Source: Candidatus Methanoperedentaceae archaeon
Lineage (GTDB): Archaea > Halobacteriota > Methanosarcinia > Methanosarcinales > Methanoperedenaceae
Length of the DNA stretch: 10,993 bases
Assembly (NCBI GenBank): GCA_014859785.1
Contig: JACUTP010000048.1
Location: forward strand, 1 to 10,993
Direction of reading: 5' to 3'
How positions within the stretch are numbered: the first letter of the stretch is position 1; each line of letters opens with the position of its first letter. Both the position numbers and the translations under genes were made by a program. Of this stretch, positions 6,372 to 10,993 are shown piece after piece. The notes beneath the pieces are model-generated. The model ran no database searches, was not told the DNA's origin, and saw only the letters and a program-made list of their open reading frames with translations.

Positions 6372-8189
6372 ATGAAAGAACTGCTGCAATACGACAAAAA
6401 AAGACTTCTGGAAACCCTGTGGGAATGCGACCCGCACATATACAGGATTCTGAAGTCAGGCAACAGCCTGCACGATGCCAGAAGCAGGATGATGGATTAC
6501 CTGAACAGTATTGAGAGGCGTCTTTTTAATATCTACTCTGACAAATACTTCCAGAAAATCAACCTCCTTGAAAGGAACAACTCCAAGGAATGTATCCGGG
6601 TTTTCAAGAACATCATCCGTTCGGAAAACGAGCACATAACCGGGTTTTCCGCACTGAACCTGCTTTACAGGGCTGCAAGGAAAAAAACCAGTCCTTACAA
6701 ACTGAAAGAAGGTTTCATCTTTGAATTTATCTACCTGTTTAAAGGTATTAATTGCGATTCCGGGTTGTATACGGAAAAGGATGTGCCCGCTTTCCTGAAA
6801 TTAGACGGGCTGGAAGCTGCAAACGAGCGCATGAAATCCCTCGACAAGTACGCCTCGAACATGGAAGAGTATTTCAAAAAGTACAGGACGGGACTGGATA
6901 TTGACCTGATTGAGGAAAGAAAACTGAACAAGAACATTATCATGCGATATTTCAATGCTGGTGAGTCTGACTGGCAGGATTATAAGTGGCATCTTAAGAA
7001 CATCATCCATGATATTGATACCCTGAAGGCACTTGTGAAACTGGATGATGATGAGATAAAAGGGCTGGAACTTGCAGGAATTAACGGCATTCCTTTCCAG
7101 ATAACACCTTATTATCTCTCGCTTTTTGACATGGGAAATACAGGAAAATACGACCGGGCGATAAGGGCGCAGGTATTGCCGGGCGTGGATTATTGCACGA
7201 ACTATATCCAGAGTAAAAAGAAGGGCACAAACCTTGATTTCATGGGCGAGAGGTCAACGAGCCCGATAAACGGTATAACCCGGCGGTATCCCCAGATACT
7301 TATACTCAAGCCTTTTGATTCCTGTCCGCAGATATGCGTTTACTGCCAGAGAAACTGGGAAGTTACCGATATAAGGGAGGCTGTATTCTCAAGGGAAACC
7401 ATGGAAAATGCATTACGGTGGATACGCGATAACCCGAATATCACGGAAGTGTTGATTACGGGCGGCGACCCGCTGACACTTAACGATTCCATCCTTGACT
7501 GGCTGTTATCCGAGGTCGCATCCATCGAGCACATCGAAAGAATAAGGCTTGGTACAAGGATTCTTGTTACAATGCCGCAGCGGATTACTGACGGGTTCGT
7601 GGAAATACTTGGAAAATACCACGAACTCGGTAAACGTGAAATTGCAATCATAACGCATTTCGAGCATTCAACTGAACTTACACCTGATTGCCTGGCAGCA
7701 TTAAAAAAGCTAAAGAAAAGCTGCTTGAATATCTATAACCAGCAGGTTTTCACGTACTATAACAGCAAGAAATACGAATCGTGCCTCCTCCGGAAAGTGC
7801 TTAAAAAATCAGGTATTGATCCTTATTATATGTTCAATACCAAGGGAAAGGACGAAACCATTGATTACCGTGTGCCGATTGCAAGGATTGAGCAGGAGCG
7901 CAAGGAAGAGGCGCGTTTCCTTCCGGGTCTTGCAAGAACTGATGAACCTGTTTTTAATGTGCCGCGTCTTGGGAAGTCGCATCTTCGAGCCTGGCAGGAC
8001 CACGAGGTGATAATGGTTATTGAAGACGGGAAACGCGTGTACCGCTTCTATCCATGGGAGTCAAAGTTCGAACTGGTTGACCCGTATAATTATACTGATG
8101 TATCCATCTATGATTATATCAAACGGCTGAACGATGATTATGAAAATCTCGATATTGATGAGTATTCATCGATATGGTATTATTTCTGA
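6372..8189 (+). CDS. KamA-family radical SAM protein (lysine 2,3-aminomutase-like) with long N-terminal domain
   Basis: This 605-residue protein joins a mostly helical N-terminal region of about 240 residues, which I do not recognise, to a radical-SAM barrel of the lysine 2,3-aminomutase family. The 4Fe-4S motif is C318-x3-C322-x2-C325 (SCPQICVYC). Next come TGGDPL (363-368), GTRILVTMPQRIT (394-406) and THFEHSTELTP (428-438), all in the order seen in KamA. A lysine at 535 (PRLGK) is at about the place of the PLP-binding lysine. The two aspartates that hold the substrate epsilon-amino group in clostridial KamA (Asp293, Asp330) appear to be replaced, by Asn489 and Asn529 in my by-eye alignment, so lysine is probably not the substrate. 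It is too long to be the methanogen beta-lysine enzyme AblA (about 430), and no ablB acetyltransferase is adjacent. The substrate is unknown. Confidence 0.82.
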   Translation: MKELLQYDKKRLLETLWECDPHIYRILKSGNSLHDARSRMMDYLNSIERRLFNIYSDKYFQKINLLERNNSKECIRVFKNIIRSENEHITGFSALNLLYRAARKKTSPYKLKEGFIFEFIYLFKGINCDSGLYTEKDVPAFLKLDGLEAANERMKSLDKYASNMEEYFKKYRTGLDIDLIEERKLNKNIIMRYFNAGESDWQDYKWHLKNIIHDIDTLKALVKLDDDEIKGLELAGINGIPFQITPYYLSLFDMGNTGKYDRAIRAQVLPGVDYCTNYIQSKKKGTNLDFMGERSTSPINGITRRYPQILILKPFDSCPQICVYCQRNWEVTDIREAVFSRETMENALRWIRDNPNITEVLITGGDPLTLNDSILDWLLSEVASIEHIERIRLGTRILVTMPQRITDGFVEILGKYHELGKREIAIITHFEHSTELTPDCLAALKKLKKSCLNIYNQQVFTYYNSKKYESCLLRKVLKKSGIDPYYMFNTKGKDETIDYRVPIARIEQERKEEARFLPGLARTDEPVFNVPRLGKSHLRAWQDHEVIMVIEDGKRVYRFYPWESKFELVDPYNYTDVSIYDYIKRLNDDYENLDIDEYSSIWYYF

Positions 8190-8262
8190 GTTGCTTCAAG
8201 AAAATGGATATTTCAGGTGGAATGAAAAGGATTTACGCATAGAACCAGTGAAACTATAGAAA

Positions 8263-8270
8263 TTTATATA
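8263..8270 (+). promoter_or_regulatory. Consensus TATA box upstream of hsdM
   Basis: TTTATATA is an exact match to the archaeal TATA consensus. The predicted start of transcription is near 8290, about 130 nt before hsdM. It probably drives the restriction-modification operon. Confidence 0.6.
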
Positions 8271-8282
8271 CTCATTTGAGTA
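8269..8282. promoter_or_regulatory. Palindrome overlapping the hsdM TATA box, operator candidate
   Basis: TACTCA-TT-TGAGTA is a perfect 6+2+6 inverted repeat. It shares two bases with the end of the TATA box, where a bound repressor would block transcription factor B or polymerase. No regulator gene is next to it, except possibly the DNA-binding ORF6N protein in the same operon. The function is inferred from position and symmetry only. Confidence 0.4.
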
Positions 8283-8360
8283 ATGGAGATCCAGGTAAGA
8301 TTAAAAGTATTTGTCTCTTTACCTTACACTTTTGGTGGTCAAAAACCGGGATTGAAATAA
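8283..8360 (+). CDS. Possible 25-residue leader peptide or gene remnant
   Basis: ATG to TAA gives MEIQVRLKVFVSL followed by a short tail. The first 13 residues recall the N-terminal strand of MoaD/ThiS-type ubiquitin-fold proteins, so it could be a truncated relic. However, the predicted transcript start falls at or after its ATG, and no ribosome binding site precedes it. It is more likely chance than a gene. Confidence 0.15.
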   Translation: MEIQVRLKVFVSLPYTFGGQKPGLK

Positions 8361-8420
8361 TTACGGAAAAAACATTTGAAAGGAACTAAAAGTCAACAGG
8401 GTAAAGGAGATCTTCCTTGA

Positions 8421-9992
8421 ATGAATAAGAAAATAAGGACTGGTAAAATGGCGAAGAACGACAATAAAACCCAGGAAGAACCTATTGAGAAGCAGCTGTG
8501 GAAAGCAGCGGATAAACTCAGGAAGAATATCGACGCCGCCGAATACAAACATATAGTCCTGGGGCTTATTTTCCTGAAATACATATCTGTCGCATTTGAA
8601 GGGTTGTATGACAGGTTGAAGAGGGGAGAAGGAGAATATGCGGGTTCTGATCCTGAAGACAGGGACGAGTACAAAGCCGAGAATGTCTTTTTTGTACCCC
8701 CGGCAGCCCGCTGGTCATATCTGCAGGGGAGAGCCAGACAGCCTGAAATCGGTAAAGATGTTGATAATGCGATGGATGCAATCGAAAAAGAGAATCCCTC
8801 TCTCAGAGGGGTTTTGCCAAAAGTCTTTGCACGGGGTAACCTTGACCCGGCGAGTCTTGGCGGTTTGATCGACCTTGTGGGCAATATCGCGCTTGGCGAT
8901 GCAAAAGCCAGAAGCGCAGATGTTCTCGGTCATGTGTTCGAGTATTTCCTTGGCGAGTTCGCCCTTGCAGAAGGCAAAAAGGGAGGGCAGTTCTACACGC
9001 CAAGAAGCGTTGTTGAATTGCTGGTTGAGATGCTTGAGCCTTACAGTGGCAGGGTCTTTGACCCATGCTGCGGCTCAGGCGGAATGTTCGTCCAATCCGA
9101 GAAATTTGTTATTGAGCATCAGGGGAAAGTTAACGATATTTCAATTTACGGACAGGAGAGTAACCAGACCACCTGGCGATTGTGCAAGATGAATCTCGCT
9201 ATAAGGGGCATAGACAGCTCGCAGGTTAAATGGAACAATGAAGGCTCATTCCTCAACGATGCTCACAAAGACCTGAAAGCGGATTATGTCATTGCCAATC
9301 CTCCTTTCAATGACAGCGACTGGAGCGGCGATCTGCTCCGAAAGGACGGCAGATGGAAATACGGTGTTCCACCTGCTGGCAATGCCAATTACGCCTGGAT
9401 ACAGCAGTTCATTTACCATTTAAGCCCCAGCGGGCTTGCTGGTTTTGTCCTGGCTAAAGGGTCGCTTACATCCAGATCATCAGGCGAGGGGGAAATTAGA
9501 AAGGAGGTGGTGGATGCCCGTCTGGTTGACTGTATCGTGAACCTTCCGCCAAAACTGTTCCTGAATACACAGATACCTGCATGTCTGTGGTTTTTGAGCA
9601 GGAACAAAGCCAATGGTAAATACAGGAACAGGACAGACGAAATCCTGTTTATTGACGCCCGGAATCTGGGGCATCTCATCAACCGAAGGACGCTCGAATT
9701 CTCAAAAGAGGATATTGAAAGAATTGCGCAGACTTACCACAACTGGCGCAATCCTGGCGGTGATTACGAGGATGTAAAGGGATTCTGCAATTCTGCTTCA
9801 ATTGAGCGGGTGCGCGGGCTGGATTATGTGCTGACACCCGGGCGTTATGTTGGTCTGCCTGACGATGAGGATGATTTTGATTTCAAGGAGCGTTTCACGG
9901 GGCTCAAAGCTGAGTTTGAAGAGCAGTTGAGGGAGGAAGCAAGGCTTAATGCGCTGATTGCTGAGAATCTGGAGAAGGTGAGGCTGGTATGA
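8421..9992 (+). CDS. hsdM: Type I restriction-modification system methyltransferase subunit HsdM
   Basis: This is the DNA adenine-N6 methyltransferase subunit of a Type I R-M complex, which works with a specificity subunit (HsdS) and, for cleavage, HsdR. The 523 residues include the helical HsdM N-terminal domain (about 20-160, with EKQLWKAADKLRKNIDAAEYK), GGQFYTP (188-194), the SAM-binding motif FDPCCGSGG (213-221), GQE (244-246) and the catalytic NPPF (293-296). Length and motif order are those of a complete enzyme. The start at 8421 is preceded by GGAGATC with an 8-nt spacer. A second ATG at 8448 (MAKNDNKTQEEP) resembles the usual start of HsdM and cannot be excluded. Its stop overlaps the next start (ATGA), so translation is coupled. 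Target recognition cannot be predicted, as HsdS is not in the window. Confidence 0.94.
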   Translation: MNKKIRTGKMAKNDNKTQEEPIEKQLWKAADKLRKNIDAAEYKHIVLGLIFLKYISVAFEGLYDRLKRGEGEYAGSDPEDRDEYKAENVFFVPPAARWSYLQGRARQPEIGKDVDNAMDAIEKENPSLRGVLPKVFARGNLDPASLGGLIDLVGNIALGDAKARSADVLGHVFEYFLGEFALAEGKKGGQFYTPRSVVELLVEMLEPYSGRVFDPCCGSGGMFVQSEKFVIEHQGKVNDISIYGQESNQTTWRLCKMNLAIRGIDSSQVKWNNEGSFLNDAHKDLKADYVIANPPFNDSDWSGDLLRKDGRWKYGVPPAGNANYAWIQQFIYHLSPSGLAGFVLAKGSLTSRSSGEGEIRKEVVDARLVDCIVNLPPKLFLNTQIPACLWFLSRNKANGKYRNRTDEILFIDARNLGHLINRRTLEFSKEDIERIAQTYHNWRNPGGDYEDVKGFCNSASIERVRGLDYVLTPGRYVGLPDDEDDFDFKERFTGLKAEFEEQLREEARLNALIAENLEKVRLV

Positions 9993-10900
9993 ATGGAAAT
10001 GAGTTGATACAATCTGAAGAAATCCATAGCAGAATTCATACTATCCGTGGTGTTCAGGTAATGCTGGATAAAGATCTGGCTGAACTTTATGGCGTTGAAG
10101 TAAAAAGATTAAATGAGCAGGTAAAACGAAATATTGAAAGATTTCCAGAATCATTCTGTTTTCAGCTTAACGAAAGTGAAATGCAAATCTTGAAATCACA
10201 AATTGTGACCTCAAACAACTTGAAGTCGCAAATTGCGACCTCAAGCTGGGGTGGCAGACGAACCCGTCCTTATGTTTTCACAGAACAGGGCGTTGCTATG
10301 CTTTCTGCAGTTTTAAGAAGTGAGACCGCTGTTAAAGTAAGTATTCAGATAATAAACGCATTCGTCATGATGCGCCGCTTTATCACAGCCAATGCATTGA
10401 TTTTCCAGAGACTTGATACGCTTGAAATAAAACAACTGGAAACTGATAAGAAAATCAATCATGTGCTTAATGCAATAGAAAGCAGGGACATTCAGCCCAG
10501 ACAGGGTATTTTTTTTGAAGGACAGATTTTTGATGCGTATCAATTTGTTTCGGATCTTATCAGAACAGCGCGGAGTACCATATTAATTATTGACAATTAT
10601 GTTGATGACACTGTTCTGACACATCTCATAAAAAGAAATAAAGGTGTGAAAGTCAAGATTCTTAGTAAAAAAATATCGAAACAACTGGCTCTGGATATAA
10701 AGAAGTTCAATGTACAGTATCCGGAAATTGAGATAATAGAGTTCAAGAATTCCCATGATCGTTTTATAATCATCGATAATACCACAGTATATCATTTCGG
10801 CGCTTCCCTGAAAGACCTGGGTAAGAAATGGTTTGCATTCTCGAAAATGGATATCGGAGCGGTTGAGATGCTTGCAAGGCTTGAGGGTATTAAAGCATGA
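9989..10900 (+). CDS. ORF6N domain protein with phospholipase-D-like C-terminal half
   Basis: The first 130 residues match the ORF6N (KilA-N/Bro-related) DNA-binding domain: IRGVQVMLDKDLAELYGVE (19-37), RFPESFCFQL (51-60), SSWGGRR and FTEQGVAMLSAVL (97-109). A charged helix that may form a coiled coil follows (about 140-165). The C-terminal half (173-303) has FDAYQFVSDLI, ILIIDNYVDD, HDRFIIID (256-263) and HFGASLKDLGKKWFAF (269-284). This resembles a PLD-like domain in which HxR replaces the HxK of the active HKD motif, so nuclease activity is uncertain. Genes of this kind are often found inside Type I R-M loci; their role is not settled. The start overlaps hsdM by ATGA and has GGTGAGG 5 nt upstream. 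Base composition is lower in GC than hsdM: 38% and 25% in 10561-10620 and 10621-10680, against 50% and 55% in 9061-9120 and 9481-9540. Confidence 0.85.
   Translation: MNGNELIQSEEIHSRIHTIRGVQVMLDKDLAELYGVEVKRLNEQVKRNIERFPESFCFQLNESEMQILKSQIVTSNNLKSQIATSSWGGRRTRPYVFTEQGVAMLSAVLRSETAVKVSIQIINAFVMMRRFITANALIFQRLDTLEIKQLETDKKINHVLNAIESRDIQPRQGIFFEGQIFDAYQFVSDLIRTARSTILIIDNYVDDTVLTHLIKRNKGVKVKILSKKISKQLALDIKKFNVQYPEIEIIEFKNSHDRFIIIDNTTVYHFGASLKDLGKKWFAFSKMDIGAVEMLARLEGIKA
10189..10248 (+). repeat. Two 30-nt in-frame tandem repeats, each with a palindrome
   Basis: The units 10189-10218 and 10219-10248 match at 23 of their first 26 bases and encode LKSQIVTSNN and LKSQIATSSW (residues 68-77 and 78-87). 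Each holds a perfect 6+1+6 palindrome: TCACAA-A-TTGTGA at 10196-10208 and TCGCAA-A-TTGCGA at 10226-10238. Two of the three differences between the units are a matched pair that keeps the palindrome. The third (A to G at the seventh base of the unit) adds a further G-C pair to the second copy. Confidence 0.9.
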
Positions 10901-10993
10901 GTAAAAAAGAAGCATTCCATTTCACAGTCGGGCAGTTGATTGAAAGTTTGAAATCCCTGCCGCCGGAGCTGCCTGTATTGACCAGCGGGTATG
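10897..10993 (+). CDS. Partial small protein of unknown function in the R-M operon
   Basis: The gene begins in an ATGA overlap with the ORF6N stop and runs off the window after 32 codons. GAGGGT lies 8 nt before the ATG. The visible part contains FTVGQLIESLKSLPPELPV and ends LTSGY. It resembles the N-terminus of short (about 100 residue) uncharacterised proteins of the pattern TVGELIEALKxLPPDLPVxVSGYE. It does not look like the start of HsdS or HsdR. Tight coupling to hsdM and the ORF6N gene suggests a shared role. Confidence 0.7.
   Translation, partial: MSKKEAFHFTVGQLIESLKSLPPELPVLTSGY

Larger units (their letters stand above)
8190..8420 (+). other. Intergenic control region before hsdM
   Basis: This 231-base gap holds a perfect archaeal TATA box, an overlapping palindrome, a 25-codon open frame directly after the palindrome (8283-8360) and the hsdM ribosome binding site GGAGATC at 8406-8412. 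A leader of over 100 nt would be unusually long for these short-leader archaeal genes. I see no tRNA or structured RNA. Confidence 0.5.

Noticed and set aside
8293..8325. AGGTAA / TTACCT inverted repeat in the hsdM leader as a riboswitch or attenuator
   Set aside because: The stem is only about six pairs with a loop of about 20 bases, and no known riboswitch motif is visible.
1..10993. CRISPR array, tRNA or rRNA genes, or insertion sequence
   Set aside because: No regularly spaced repeats, no cloverleaf-type sequences, and no transposase or terminal inverted repeats were seen; the only repeat array is the two-copy in-frame one at 10189-10248.

Overview
The window looks like euryarchaeal chromosome, most likely from a Methanosarcinales or ANME-2 (Methanoperedens-like) relative. 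The reasons are an archaeal-type PheRS beta subunit, an archaeal stand-alone glutamate synthase (GOGAT) domain protein with a rubredoxin head, DUF2769 and DUF1622 proteins typical of methanogens, TATA-box promoters, GGTGA/GGAG ribosome binding sites and several apparently leaderless genes. The taxon is inferred from remembered family distributions, not from a search.

Left part (173-4840, all minus strand): pheT, with an unusual ~52-residue insertion near its C-terminus; a badly decayed class I/II aminotransferase pseudogene (1972-2613); the rubredoxin-GOGAT protein; a 10-cysteine DUF2769 protein; and a DUF1622 membrane protein. The DUF2769 and GOGAT genes probably share a transcript, which once may have run on into the aminotransferase.

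Middle (4841-8189, plus strand): a divergent promoter region, then a class II HMG-CoA reductase (mevalonate pathway for archaeal lipids) with all four catalytic residues, then a large radical-SAM protein of the lysine 2,3-aminomutase (KamA) family with a long N-terminal extension.

Right part (8190-10993, plus strand): the start of a Type I restriction-modification operon. A perfect TATA box overlapped by a perfect palindrome precedes hsdM. hsdM is joined by an ATGA overlap to an ORF6N gene whose C-terminal half resembles a phospholipase-D-like domain. That gene is joined by another ATGA overlap to a gene cut by the window edge. hsdS and hsdR are not in the window and would be expected downstream.

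The most unusual signals are: (1) a 30-nt in-frame tandem repeat in the ORF6N gene, in which both copies carry a perfect 6+1+6 palindrome kept by a paired base change; (2) the SH3/KOW-like insertion in PheT; (3) the palindrome over the hsdM TATA box; (4) the aminotransferase remnant.
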